Counted from the first letter of the stretch, positions 17,871-26,394 are shown. The stretch: DNA of 64,000 bases from UBA6522 sp965262365 (GCA_965262365.1 OZ253541.1:3100001-3164000), one strand, 5' to 3'. A program made the numbers and translations. The notes: generated by a model from the sequence alone, not told the origin.

Positions 17871-18188
17871 TTAATAGGCAGGGGCTACCTCGACAATCAG
17901 CCCGTCCAGTTCGTCAGTCACCGGGATCTGGCATGTCAGGCGGCTGTTGGAGCGCCTCTCGGTGGCCGCTTCCAGCATGGAATCCTCGATGACATCCATT
18001 TTCGGAAGCTTGTCCCACCACTCTTCCGGAATGTAGCAGTGGCAGGTAGCACATGAGCAGGCACCGCCGCACTCGGCTTCGATGCCCTCGACACCGTTCA
18101 TGATGGCGCCTTCCATGACCGAATAGCCTTCCTCGACATCCACTTCCACGTGGGTCCCGTCATCTTCGATGTACACGACTCTGGGCAT
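17871..18188 (-). CDS. Adrenodoxin-type [2Fe-2S] ferredoxin
   Basis: 105-residue electron carrier. The cluster cysteines are Cys40, Cys46, Cys49 (C-x5-C-x2-C in CGGACSCATC) and Cys86 in LTCQI, the adrenodoxin/putidaredoxin pattern. Two extra cysteines, Cys44 and Cys51, lie inside the loop. Such ferredoxins usually serve cytochrome P450 or Rieske oxygenases, or Fe-S assembly; no such partner is next to it. Confidence 0.93.
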   Translation of the reverse strand: MPRVVYIEDDGTHVEVDVEEGYSVMEGAIMNGVEGIEAECGGACSCATCHCYIPEEWWDKLPKMDVIEDSMLEAATERRSNSRLTCQIPVTDELDGLIVEVAPAY

Positions 18189-18518
18189 AGTCCGGCTCCT
18201 GACGGCAGGCGAAGCATGCTAGCGCCGATTTCGGCGCAGCGAAAGTCCCATAAGCGGAAATTCGCGCTTTCCTTGCAAACCTGAACGGATCACCGGCCGA
18301 CCGGCGATTCGAGCTCTGCAAGCCACGCTCTGACCGGAACCCAACAACTCAGCGACGATGACGATGACGATGATGACGACGATGGACAGGGATTGATCAC
18401 CGTCGTAAAAGAATTCAGACTTCGAAACGGCTTCAATACTGTGCGGCCTGACCGGCGTTCAATTGTCGTAAACTGGAGTAACCGTCAGGCGGGGCGTCTT
18501 TTTTCCGGAGCAGTGAAA
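18189..18518. other. Non-coding stretch with GAY repeat upstream of thioredoxin gene
   Basis: No convincing gene. Bases 18354-18383 form a GAC/GAT run that would encode about ten aspartates in the frame that continues into the thioredoxin gene. A similar Asp-rich run occurs in the DUF3570 remnant near 19327-19390. The run may be simple-sequence DNA or a gene relic. Confidence 0.4.
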
Positions 18519-19019
18519 ATGCGGAGTGTCCGTCGGCCAGCTACATCATTGAACGCGTTGGCGCGAACCATCCGTCTGACAATCATTGCGATACTGGCCT
18601 GTGTGTGCGCGCCGGCGCTGTCACTGGATCTGAGCGATTACCGCGGCAAGGTCGTCATCGTTGACTTCTGGGCATCCTGGTGCGTGCCGTGCCGCCAGTC
18701 CTTCCCCTGGCTCAACGCAATGAACGACGAATACGGCGACGACGGACTCGTGATCCTGGGCGTCAACACCGATGTCGATACCGCCGAAGCGGCGCTATTT
18801 CTCGAAGAATTCCCGGCGACGTTCGAAATTGTCTACGACCCCGAGGGCGAACTGGCGCGTAACTTTGAGGTGGTGGCGATGCCGAGTAGTTACGTCTACG
18901 CGCGCGACGGCGAACTGGATACGCAACACCTGGGATTCCTGCGCTCCAGGCGCGACGAGTACGAAGCCGTCATCCAGCGGTTGATCGCCGAACCGAACGT
19001 GGAGGATTCACAGGAATGA
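18519..19019 (+). CDS. TlpA-like thioredoxin-fold protein, membrane-anchored
   Basis: 166 residues with one N-terminal hydrophobic segment (IRLTIIAILACVCAPAL) and a thioredoxin fold carrying WCVPC (Cys55 and Cys58) and a cis-proline segment VVAMPSSYVY. Probably a periplasmic thiol reductase. The start at ATG 18519 has GGAG upstream; the open frame extends further without similarity. It overlaps the DUF4266 remnant as ATGA. The gene order thioredoxin-DUF4266-DUF3570-ApbE is a recurrent neighbourhood in proteobacteria. Confidence 0.85.
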   Translation: MRSVRRPATSLNALARTIRLTIIAILACVCAPALSLDLSDYRGKVVIVDFWASWCVPCRQSFPWLNAMNDEYGDDGLVILGVNTDVDTAEAALFLEEFPATFEIVYDPEGELARNFEVVAMPSSYVYARDGELDTQHLGFLRSRRDEYEAVIQRLIAEPNVEDSQE

Positions 19020-19345
19020 AAGCTGATTTTTGTCAGGCCAGGCCCAATGAGGGAACAGACTCAGGGTGGGTCCGGCTGGCCGCCGCTCTCCTGGTGATGT
19101 CCACCCTTTCCGCGTGCGCCAATCTCGGCGTCGAACCGTGGGAACGCGACTACCTCGCCAAGGAAGAAATGTTGCTGGACGGGGACCCCGTCGACGATGC
19201 GATGGACGATCACATCTACTTCAGCAAGGAAGCCACCAGCGGTGGTCGATGGATACCGCCGTGCTCTTCTACGGAGAGAGCGAAGGCCGATCCCGCTTGC
19301 GAAACTGCTCGGCGTCATCGACCAAGGCTACGACTGCGACGATGA
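19016..19345 (+). pseudogene. DUF4266 lipoprotein, 3' end replaced
   Basis: The first 76 codons match the short DUF4266 lipoproteins: lipobox LSAC, then VEPWERDYLAKEEMLL, the Asp-rich middle and HIYFSKEATSGG. Normally a short glycine/cysteine-rich tail follows and the protein stops near 80-110 residues. Here the frame runs into DUF3570-derived DNA from about 19243 and ends with unrelated arginine-rich sequence. A deletion has apparently fused the end of this gene to the next. It might still make a lipoprotein. Confidence 0.65.
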
Positions 19346-20067
19346 CGACGACGAGTGCGGCAACGACCATGACGACGATCGCGACGATCTCGGTGCGTAC
19401 GGCCCCAACAAGCTCGGCGATGACAGCAAGACGATTACCGACGTGCTGCTCGGCGTCACCCAGGTCATCAACCAGGGCCTGATCGTGCAGCTCAACTATT
19501 CGTTCAGCAACTCCAGCGGGTACCTCAACGACCCTTACAAGCTGCTGAGCGTGGTCGACCCTGTCACCGGCGACACGATCGCAGTCGAACCGCCCACAGG
19601 AACGCTCGGTCCGGACGGCCTCTACCGCTTCGAAAGCCGCCCGCAAGAGCGCATCAGGCATGGCCTCTTCGGGCGCGTGAAATACTGGTTGGGCGGCGAT
19701 GTTCTGGACCTCTCCTACCGCTATGCCACGGACGACTGGGAGATCGACTCCCATACCCTGGATGGCCGATACCGGATTGCGCTTGGCGACGCCCGCTACC
19801 TTGAGCCGCATCTGCGCTACTACACCCAAACCGAAGCGATTTTCTACCGGTTCAGCCTGTTCGACGACGAACCTTTGCCCGAGTTTGCAGCCTCCGACTT
19901 CCGGCTGGGCAACTTCGATGCCGTTACCGCGGGGATCGAGTACGGCAAAGTGCGCAATTCGGGAGCCCAATGGAGCGTGCGCCTGGAATACTACCGGCAG
20001 GCGGGCGAGGTTCCCACGGCGCAGATCGTCGGCCGACAGGCCGAACGCGAGCAGCAGAAGGGAAGCG
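19243..20067 (+). pseudogene. DUF3570 outer-membrane-type protein remnant
   Basis: Fragments of a DUF3570 beta-barrel-like protein. WSMDTAVLFYGESEGR (frame 1, from 19243) is the usual start of the mature domain. After about 45 bases similarity continues in frame 3 with TITDVLLGVTQVINQG, SNSSGYLNDPYKLLSVVDP, LDLSYRYATDDWEI, LEPHLRYYTQTEAIFY and AGIEYGKV. The signal peptide and a long N-terminal stretch are missing and the C-terminus runs into apbE. An Asp-rich run marks the deletion area. Non-functional as read. Confidence 0.7.
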
Positions 20068-20747
20068 ACGCAGTTGCTGCAGATCGTGTCGGGCGAAGCA
20101 TGGCGGGTCGAGGACAAGTTCAGTCGGTACCTCCACGGCAATGTCGTTCACCGGATCAACGGCAGCGGCGGCGAGCCGGTTGAGGTCGACGAGGAGACGG
20201 CCCGCCTGATCGATTTCTCCGAATCGCTCCATCGCCTTTCGGACGGACGCTTCGATATCACCTCCGGCGTGCTGCGCGAGGCATGGCGGTTCGACGGCAG
20301 CGACAACGTGCCCTCCCGGTCCTGCATCGACGCGATCCTGCCGCGAATCGGCTGGGACAAGGCGCGCTGGAACAATCGCACCCTGATCCTGCGACCCGGC
20401 ATGCAGATCGACCTGGGCGGCGTCGGCAAGGAGGTACGCCGCGGACCGGTGCGCCGGCCTGTGCAGGGAGCGCACCCAGGCCAGTTGCCTGGTCAATCTG
20501 GGCGGCGACATCGCGGTCAGCCACCAGCGGCGACAGCCGCCGATTCCTGCTCAGGGACGGTGTTCGCTACTCGCATATTCTGGATCCGCTGACCGGGTGG
20601 CCCGTCGCACAAGCCCCGCGTGCGGTGACGGTCGTCGCGCCCTCCTGCACCCAGGCGGGCATGATGGCGACGCTGGCGTCGCTGCAGGGCGCCGATGCCG
20701 AAGCGTTCCTTGACGCCCAGGGGCTTCGGTATTGGGTACAGCGGTAG
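20068..20747 (+). pseudogene. apbE: ApbE FAD:protein FMN transferase remnant
   Basis: ApbE attaches FMN to threonines of exported proteins. Family segments appear in broken frames: KFSRYL, LHRLSDGRFDITSGVL and MQIDLGGVGKE in frame 1 up to about 20432; a one-base insertion then moves YAADRC and CLVNLGGDIAVS to frame 2; from about 20550 FLLRDGVRYSHILDPLTGWPV and QAGMMATLASLQG are in frame 3. The N-terminal part with the MGT segment is absent, replaced by the DUF3570 end. Clearly a pseudogene unless the assembly has indels. Confidence 0.8.
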
Positions 20748-20761
20748 CGTCGGCCGGCTGG

Positions 20762-22060
20762 CTAAGTCAGAAATGTACGATGAGTCCTTGCGATACGCTT
20801 GGCGTCCCTGTCCTCGACGCCTGCCTCAGATGCCATTCGCCGCCAATTCCTGACGGCGGAAACCACGTCATCGAGGACGCGTTGGGCAACGGCCTTTTTC
20901 AGGCCCGACGATCTTGCGAATTCCAGCAGGTCCTCGCGATCGAAATCATTGAATTTGCCCGCCATGCTCATCTGGTGGTCACGGGTCCACATTCCCGAAG
21001 GGCTGTAGGCATACGCGACATCGTACGCGGGCGAAAGGCGCCACTCGCCCTTGCGGTTCATGAGCAAAGAAATGTTCTTGACGTGGTCGTCCTGGTTGCG
21101 AGCGACGATGTTGAAGGCCGCGCGCCGATACTGCTCTTCGACAGCAGACATCCCGAGGTTCAATTGGCGGATCGTCCGAATTACCTGCTCGTACGCGTAG
21201 GCGCGCGGCTGGTAGAAATCGAAATGCTGCAACGCTCCGAGCGATTGCATGTGGATCCTGCGTCCTTGCGGATCGCGGTCAAAGCGCCGGGTCATGAAGT
21301 GACTGCGCCCGCCCTCGTGGTGTAACCGACATTCCGACATGTGGATCCCGGCCTCTCGGGCCATGAGGTAGTAGGCGTACTCGATGCGGCCGAATCCCCG
21401 GTGGTCCACCGGTCCCGTGGCGCGATTGTTGGTGATGCCGTCAAACTTGAGTATCCAGTGTTCGAAGCCCGACTGCGTATCGACCTGACCGGACCGAAAT
21501 TCTCCTGTTTGCGGATTCCAGGCGAGTACCGCCTTCGCCCGTGCTCCGCCGGCAGAGGTGCCGACGGTGAGAATTTTCTCCAGTGCCGTGCTGTCGTGGC
21601 CCTCTTCGAGCGAACCGGCAAGTTGCGATCGCCCGTCCAGCACCCGGTTGGCAAGATCGACCAGTGCCGCGAAGTCGATCTGGCTCCGACTATCGCGCCT
21701 GCGAAGGGCCGGTTCGAACTCCAATGCACCGACAGCGCGTTTTCCGATGTAACAAAGCCGGTCCACCGGATTGAAGTCCTCAAGACGCCTGCCGGTGTCA
21801 GCCAACCAGACATCGATCAACGTGTTACCGAACTTGTCGGGTAACGCGTCCGCGAGCAGCCCCGGCAAGCCCTTGAACGTCTCGCGACCGAGCGCGGGGA
21901 ACGCGTACGGCGCCTCCCGTACAGGCATCACGAGCGGAGCCACCTCGATGCCGGCCGAGAGAAAGGCGGGGTCGTATTGGAATACGCCGAGGCCGCGGGC
22001 GGAGTCCCAGGATACGGCACCGATTCGACGCCCCCAGAGATACACATTGGCATCAGTCAC
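20762..22060 (-). CDS. hipA: HipA-like serine/threonine kinase toxin
   Basis: 432 residues. HipA N-domain start (VYLWGRRIG) and the GLPGLLADALPDKFGN segment, then the kinase core: SAGGARAKA (ATP loop), WILKFDG, catalytic NQDDHVKNISLL, and SPAYDVAY corresponding to the activation-segment start. All key residues of HipA kinases look present. In known systems HipA phosphorylates a tRNA synthetase and induces persistence. GTG 22060 overlaps the antitoxin gene by 8 bases. Confidence 0.88.
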   Translation of the reverse strand: MTDANVYLWGRRIGAVSWDSARGLGVFQYDPAFLSAGIEVAPLVMPVREAPYAFPALGRETFKGLPGLLADALPDKFGNTLIDVWLADTGRRLEDFNPVDRLCYIGKRAVGALEFEPALRRRDSRSQIDFAALVDLANRVLDGRSQLAGSLEEGHDSTALEKILTVGTSAGGARAKAVLAWNPQTGEFRSGQVDTQSGFEHWILKFDGITNNRATGPVDHRGFGRIEYAYYLMAREAGIHMSECRLHHEGGRSHFMTRRFDRDPQGRRIHMQSLGALQHFDFYQPRAYAYEQVIRTIRQLNLGMSAVEEQYRRAAFNIVARNQDDHVKNISLLMNRKGEWRLSPAYDVAYAYSPSGMWTRDHQMSMAGKFNDFDREDLLEFARSSGLKKAVAQRVLDDVVSAVRNWRRMASEAGVEDRDAKRIARTHRTFLT

Positions 22061-22415
22061 GTGACTCGTCCCCCCACGACCACGGCTCGCCGGCCTCCCC
22101 GATCCTGCCGGGCCGGGCGCGTTTGCGCTCGAATCGGCGTGAATCGACGCGTTCGATCGGGCGAATTTCATGGGATGGAATTGCGTTCAACAGGTCATCC
22201 GCCAAACCGAGGGCGATGACGATTCGCAGGAAGCTGTCGACGGTCGATGACTGCCCTGCTTCCACTCGGCGAAGCGTACGCAAGCCGATACCTGCCTCTC
22301 GGGCGAGCCTTTTCTGCGTGACATTGCGGGCAAGACGGATCCTGGCCAGGCGTCGGCCAAGCTCGGTTTCCAGTCCGTGTGGGGTTGCCATGCTGTATGT
22401 ACGGTTATCAGTCAT
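22053..22415 (-). CDS. hipB: HipB-like XRE antitoxin
   Basis: 120 residues with a helix-turn-helix of XRE type (RNVTQKRLAREAGIGLRTLR, about 30-49) and a C-terminal tail rich in Arg, Glu and Pro. It precedes and overlaps hipA, as in hipBA operons. ATG 22415 is used; an internal ATG at 22391 is an alternative. It likely binds the palindrome at 22450-22465. Confidence 0.82.
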   Translation of the reverse strand: MTDNRTYSMATPHGLETELGRRLARIRLARNVTQKRLAREAGIGLRTLRRVEAGQSSTVDSFLRIVIALGLADDLLNAIPSHEIRPIERVDSRRFERKRARPGRIGEAGEPWSWGDESRD

Positions 22416-22449
22416 ATGCGGCCTCTTGACGGCCTTCTTGTTTAGTGGA

Positions 22450-22484
22450 AAGCCAAATGTGGCTTCTAAACGTAACTATGTCAA
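22450..22484 (-). promoter_or_regulatory. hipBA promoter and operator
   Basis: A perfect -35 TTGACA reads on the minus strand at 22484-22479. The expected -10 zone is covered by a 6-bp inverted repeat, AAGCCA (22450-22455) and TGGCTT (22460-22465), with a 4-base spacer. The -10 itself is weak (CACATT). Binding of the HTH antitoxin here would block transcription. The adjacent 22466-22557 is AT-rich and also leads towards the divergent Phd remnant. Confidence 0.6.
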
Positions 22485-22557
22485 TAGGCTATATAAGACC
22501 TTTTATAGTTAATTATGTATATAAAAAGCCATTTATTGCTGTTTATAGACTCAATCG

Positions 22558-22809
22558 TTGAGTGTACCGTCGCGCAATCGAGCACGAGCATGGCCGGCGC
22601 GGCACGTCGAGTGGTTCAGGCACGGCAAACCTGTCGCCGTTCTTGTAGGGCGGCAACAGTACGACCAGCTTACGGCGGGCCGCCGCAGCTTCTCAGACGC
22701 CTATCGCCACTTTGCAAAAGTAACCGACCTGGCGGAACTCGCGCTCGATCCCGATGCGTTGTTCGCCGACACACGCGAATCGATACCAGGCCGCGACGTC
22801 CGGCTTTGA
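22558..22809 (+). pseudogene. Phd/YefM-type antitoxin with degenerate N-terminus
   Basis: The C-terminal two thirds match Phd antitoxins: RHGKPVAVLVGRQQYDQL, then RSFSDAYRHF and FADTRESIPGRDVRL. The N-terminal DNA-binding part that normally begins with a V-S-x-x-EA-R motif is not recognisable. The gene ends 3 bases before a 28-codon fragment of the PIN toxin, so the pair is almost certainly dead or antitoxin-only. Confidence 0.6.
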
Positions 22810-22812
22810 CCG

Positions 22813-22899
22813 GTGGGATACCTGCTTGACAAAAACGTAGTCTCTGAGCCGCTGCGGCCCAGACCTTCCGTCAACATCATGCGCCGGTTGCGCATGTAA
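22813..22899 (+). pseudogene. VapC/FitB PIN toxin, N-terminal 28 codons only
   Basis: GTG-initiated frame reading GYLLDKNVVSEPLRPRPS, the typical start of VapC/FitB toxins including the first catalytic Asp, then a TAA at 22897. Normal toxins have 130-140 residues, so about 80 percent is lost. It follows the Phd remnant as a toxin gene should. Confidence 0.65.
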
Positions 22900-23022
22900 A
22901 CAGCCTTACGGTAATAACATCGAATACAAGCGACTTCCGCGTATTCCAAGGCTTGCGCGTACAAAGCTGGGCGTGAGATTCTTCGACGCTCCGGTCCATA
23001 ATCTCCGGAAAGGAGCCCCGAC

Positions 23023-24237
23023 ATGCACCGATTGAGTTTTTCACTGCTTCTGTTTGCATCAGCCGGCACTGTGTTTGCACATCACGGCGTCGACGCTCAC
23101 TTCGATACCTCGACGGACATCCAGTTTGAGGCCCTCGTCACCGACATCAGGGTCATCAATCCCCATTCCTACATCTATTTCACGCAATTGAATTCGGAAG
23201 GCGAACTCGTGCAGGGGCGTTGCGAGCTGTTCGAGCGCCGCTTCCTGGTGCGCTACGGATTGTCCAACGACTCCATTCCCCCGGGAACGCCGGTGCGAAT
23301 TTCGGGCAATCCCGCCAGGCGCGAGGCCAACGTGTGCCACGCGGAGCAGATTGAACTGGCGGACGGACGTAGTTTTGGCAACCGCGGCCAGGTCACGAAC
23401 GACGCGGACTACGTTCCCAGCGAGGCGCTCATGGCCGCCGTCGTTGGTTCGGCGGACGCGTCATCCCGGGTCATCGCGGAATCGTCCCGTGAAGCGGTCG
23501 AGCGCGAGCCGGTCGAGGTCCCCACCGAAGGAATGTTCGGCACGTGGGTGGCCTTCACGGGAATGCTTCCCAACGGTCTGCCGCCGGGCGTCGACGCGTC
23601 GGAACTGCAGTCCTCGATGATGCCGATGGGCAGCCAGGCAAATCCCGACGCCGCCCAAATGCCCATGCCGCGCTTCATGGGAACCCGGTACCAGGTGGAA
23701 TACACCGAGGCAGCCCAGGCCTTCGCCGACACCTTCGACCCGGCATTCGACAGTCCTGACATCCGCTGCCAGGCGTCGGTGCTCCACGGCATGCAGCACC
23801 ACGCGCTGGTGAACGAATTCGTGCCCGTCGGCGACGACCGCCTGCGCTGGGTTTACGGATACATGGACCTGGTCCGCACCATCCATATGGACCAGTCCGA
23901 GCACCCCGCTGACATCGAGCCGTCGATCCTCGGCCATTCCATCGGTTATTGGGACGGCCCCACGCTGGTCGTCTACACGCGCGGGTTCAGGAGCTTCGAG
24001 CTGTTTCGGGGCGTCATCAACAGCGATGAACTGCACCTGGTCGAACGCATCACCCACGATCCCGAGTCGGACCGGCTGGTGGTGTCGTTCACGGCGCTGG
24101 ACCCGAAGTTCTGGAGAGCCCCTTTACAGGGCGAGATCAAGATGGCCCGGCCGGATCAACCCTTCACGCCGTACGGATGTATCGAGTTGTCCGGCGAGAA
24201 CAACCTTCGCCCGGACGAGCGGACGATCTTCGACTGA
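23023..24237 (+). CDS. Secreted fusion protein: DUF6152 domain plus lipocalin-like C-terminal domain
   Basis: 404 residues. Signal peptide, then the DUF6152 hallmark FAHHGVDAHFD and ALVTDIRVINPHSYIYF within the first 55 residues. A low-complexity linker (about 120-230) leads to a second domain with RTIHMD, GHSIGYWDGPTLVVYTRG, VERITHD and PYGCIELSGENN. The second domain matches, by eye, the separate protein at 44348-45064, while the first matches 43707-44312. AAAGGAG precedes ATG 23023. Periplasmic or outer-membrane role likely; activity unknown. Confidence 0.8.
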   Translation: MHRLSFSLLLFASAGTVFAHHGVDAHFDTSTDIQFEALVTDIRVINPHSYIYFTQLNSEGELVQGRCELFERRFLVRYGLSNDSIPPGTPVRISGNPARREANVCHAEQIELADGRSFGNRGQVTNDADYVPSEALMAAVVGSADASSRVIAESSREAVEREPVEVPTEGMFGTWVAFTGMLPNGLPPGVDASELQSSMMPMGSQANPDAAQMPMPRFMGTRYQVEYTEAAQAFADTFDPAFDSPDIRCQASVLHGMQHHALVNEFVPVGDDRLRWVYGYMDLVRTIHMDQSEHPADIEPSILGHSIGYWDGPTLVVYTRGFRSFELFRGVINSDELHLVERITHDPESDRLVVSFTALDPKFWRAPLQGEIKMARPDQPFTPYGCIELSGENNLRPDERTIFD

Positions 24238-24251
24238 TTCAAAAGCCCGCG

Positions 24252-24701
24252 CTACTCGTAGGGAACCATGGCGTCGAACCAGAGTTCACGGTCGATGCGC
24301 CAGTCGCCGCTGTCGTTGAGCCTCCAGATCTGGACGAATCCACCGGATACAAGCGGGTCTCCGCCATTGCGGTCGACCACGTCGTAGTCCCCCTGGACCA
24401 GCATCATGTCGATTCCCGCGACCGTATGGGCCACGTTCAACAGCGTCAGGGGGTTGCCTTCCCCGAAGTCCGCTGCCCAGAACGAGCGAATGGCTTCGCG
24501 GCCTGTCAGAGACCGCTCGCCATACGCCAGTAGCTCGGCGCCTTCCGTGTAGAGCGCCGCCAGGGCGTCGCCGTCGTGGTCGTTGTAGGCAGTTGTCCAC
24601 CGGTCGGCAAGCGCCTGAGGGTCGACGGGACCCTGGGCCGGCAGACCGGACGAGGCCAGAAGAATGGCCATGCCAATACCAAGGCTACTGAACTGCTTCA
24701 T
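24252..24701 (-). CDS. Secreted SnoaL-like (nuclear transport factor 2 fold) protein
   Basis: 149 residues: signal peptide (GIGMAILLASSGLPAQG) and one SnoaL/NTF2-like domain, seen in DRWTTAYNDHDGDALAALYTEGAELL, SLTGREAIRSFW and the C-terminal WRIDRELWFDAM. Such domains are small barrels that bind or isomerise hydrophobic ligands. ATG 24701 follows AGGGG. The upstream SDR gene overlaps it by 17 bases. Confidence 0.78.
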   Translation of the reverse strand: MKQFSSLGIGMAILLASSGLPAQGPVDPQALADRWTTAYNDHDGDALAALYTEGAELLAYGERSLTGREAIRSFWAADFGEGNPLTLLNVAHTVAGIDMMLVQGDYDVVDRNGGDPLVSGGFVQIWRLNDSGDWRIDRELWFDAMVPYE

Positions 24702-25413
24702 CTTGTTTCCCCTTTTGCCGAAAAGATCTCCGATGTCGAACAGGACCCGGCGCAATGAGCGCAACCACGATGCCTTGCTCGGCCAACTCCGCACCGATCT
24801 TGCGCATGGCCATGTTCAGCGCGCTCTTGCTGATACCATAGTAGGCGCCCCCGGTGGATACCGTCTCTCTGGACACCGACCCGGCGCCGCTGGTAATCGA
24901 GACGATCTTCTTCTGCCGGCTGGCCGCCACATGCTCGGTGAACGCCTCCGCCATCATCATCGGCGCGAGCACATTCCCGGCCATCACATCGTGAAACGTC
25001 TGCGTATCGAGCGTTCCCAGCGTCTGCTCCGCCTCACCGCCGTAGATGCCGGCATTGTTGATCAACACGTCGATGGGCGTGCCGGCATAAGCGGCTGCCA
25101 GGGCCTTGATGCGCTCATCGTCGGTCACATCGAGTTGCTCGATGAGCAGATGCTCGTACCCTTCGGCCAGCGTATTGAGTTCAGCGGCACGCGCAGGCGT
25201 TCGGGCGGTGGCCAGCACATTCCAGCCCGAGTCCACATAGTGACGTACGAGGGCCAACCCGATGCCCCGGTTGGATCCGGTGATCAGCACGGTCGGGCGA
25301 TCCGCGTCGATGCTCGCACCGTGGGCACCGCTGCTGGCAACGAGGAGCAACGCGAAAGCCGGCAGCCACAGAGCAAACAGGAAGCGACGATGTATGCAAT
25401 AAACCATGTGCAT
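24685..25413 (-). CDS. Short-chain dehydrogenase with signal/anchor segment, C-terminally truncated
   Basis: 242 residues. An N-terminal hydrophobic segment (LFALWLPAFALLLVASSG) precedes a classical SDR: TGSNRGIGLAL, NNAGIYGG, catalytic S-Y-K with SITSG and YYGISKSA, and VVALIAPGPV. The protein stops about 25 residues after the PG motif, and that tail is translated from the leader of the next gene. Typical relatives have about 45 more residues, so the 3' end appears deleted. ATG 25413 chosen; 25407 is possible. Confidence 0.72.
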   Translation of the reverse strand: MHMVYCIHRRFLFALWLPAFALLLVASSGAHGASIDADRPTVLITGSNRGIGLALVRHYVDSGWNVLATARTPARAAELNTLAEGYEHLLIEQLDVTDDERIKALAAAYAGTPIDVLINNAGIYGGEAEQTLGTLDTQTFHDVMAGNVLAPMMMAEAFTEHVAASRQKKIVSITSGAGSVSRETVSTGGAYYGISKSALNMAMRKIGAELAEQGIVVALIAPGPVRHRRSFRQKGKQDEAVQ

Positions 25414-25640
25414 GGGAACAGTCCGCCAAAAGGAAGATGGTAACCCGGAGCACCACGGCCTGTTAACGCTTTCCGAAAGGACGTTGACAGGCCTTGATCG
25501 GAATCGAGGTTTTGGAACGATGGGCAAGTGTCCTGTGCTGTTAGTTCCTGCCGCGTCAGAGCCGGCCTGACGCACCGCAATGCCTGGTACCAGCTTGAGA
25601 TTTCTTTACTTGCGCCGAGCCGGCGCCGTGAAGTAAGGTA

Positions 25641-25665
25641 TGGTCTAACCAAATTGGTAGGACCA
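25641..25665. promoter_or_regulatory. Tandem GntR/FadR-type operator
   Basis: Two back-to-back palindromes of the form TGGT-N3-ACCA: TGGTCTAACCA (25641-25651) and TGGTAGGACCA (25655-25665), centres 14 bp apart, ending 12 bases before the GntR start. This matches the TNGTNNNACNA consensus of FadR-subfamily regulators, so autoregulation of the regulator-efflux operon is likely. Confidence 0.8.
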
Positions 25666-25677
25666 TAGTTGCCGCAA

Positions 25678-26394
25678 ATGCTTTCCCGCACAGAGGAAAT
25701 AACTCGCACCTTGAGGGACGACATTCTGCGCGGCCAATACCGCGCCGGTGAGCGCGTGCCTTCGGAACGGGACCTTGCGGCGCGCTTCGCCACCAGCCGC
25801 GGCACCGTTCGCGAGGCGCTCAAGAAGCTCGAACAGCTCGGTATCGCCTCCATCCAGCCGGGCGGCGCACGCGTGATACCGGTCCAGGAGTGCACCCTGG
25901 ACGTACTCGGACCGCTACTGGAGTTGAACGAAGTTCCGGATGCCGCGCTCATGGAGCAGGCTCTGGACATCGGCGCCATCCTCATCGGCTACGCGGCGGA
26001 GACCGCCGTGGAGCGGGGAGATCCGGCCGCGCTGGCGCGCGTGGAAGCGATTATCGATGAAATCCTCGCAGCCGAGCCCGAGGAGCTTGTGAAGATGCGC
26101 GTGCCCAGGCGGCTGGGGCGGGCGTTCGCCCAAGCGTCCGAGAACCTGGTTCTGTTGCTCATCATCAATGGCCTGCGCACCCAGATCCCAGACCCAAGAC
26201 GGGTTCTTGGGGGACCTTCCAAGCCAGACCCGAAGTCCCTGAAGCGGATCGCCGCTGAACTCAAGACCGCCGTCAGCCATCGAGACGCAGCCTCGGCGGG
26301 CTCATCCATGCGGGAACTCTTGCGGCTGATGAGGGCCGCTGCAAGGGAAACGCTGCTCTCCCACCGTTCCAACGCCAAGCAAATACACGCATGA
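25678..26394 (+). CDS. GntR-family (FadR subfamily) transcriptional regulator
   Basis: 238 residues. Winged helix with the GntR signature ERVPSERDLAARFATSRGTVREALKKLEQ (segments at about 25-53), then an all-helical FCD-like domain. The histidines that bind metal in most FCD domains (in the D-x-x-FH and EH segments) are not visible; the equivalent positions read GRAFAQASEN and LKRIAAELK. So the ligand may not be a metal-carboxylate. It overlaps the RND adaptor gene by 4 bases and has a matching operator upstream, which points to control of efflux. TTG 25669 is an alternative start. Confidence 0.85.
   Translation: MLSRTEEITRTLRDDILRGQYRAGERVPSERDLAARFATSRGTVREALKKLEQLGIASIQPGGARVIPVQECTLDVLGPLLELNEVPDAALMEQALDIGAILIGYAAETAVERGDPAALARVEAIIDEILAAEPEELVKMRVPRRLGRAFAQASENLVLLLIINGLRTQIPDPRRVLGGPSKPDPKSLKRIAAELKTAVSHRDAASAGSSMRELLRLMRAAARETLLSHRSNAKQIHA

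Noticed and set aside
18354..18383. GAY repeat read as a poly-Asp protein end.
   Set aside because: No start or coherent sequence on either side; treated as simple-sequence DNA.
19269..20141. Long minus-strand open frame of 290 codons opposite the DUF3570 remnant.
   Set aside because: No family-like segments; antisense shadow in GC-rich DNA.
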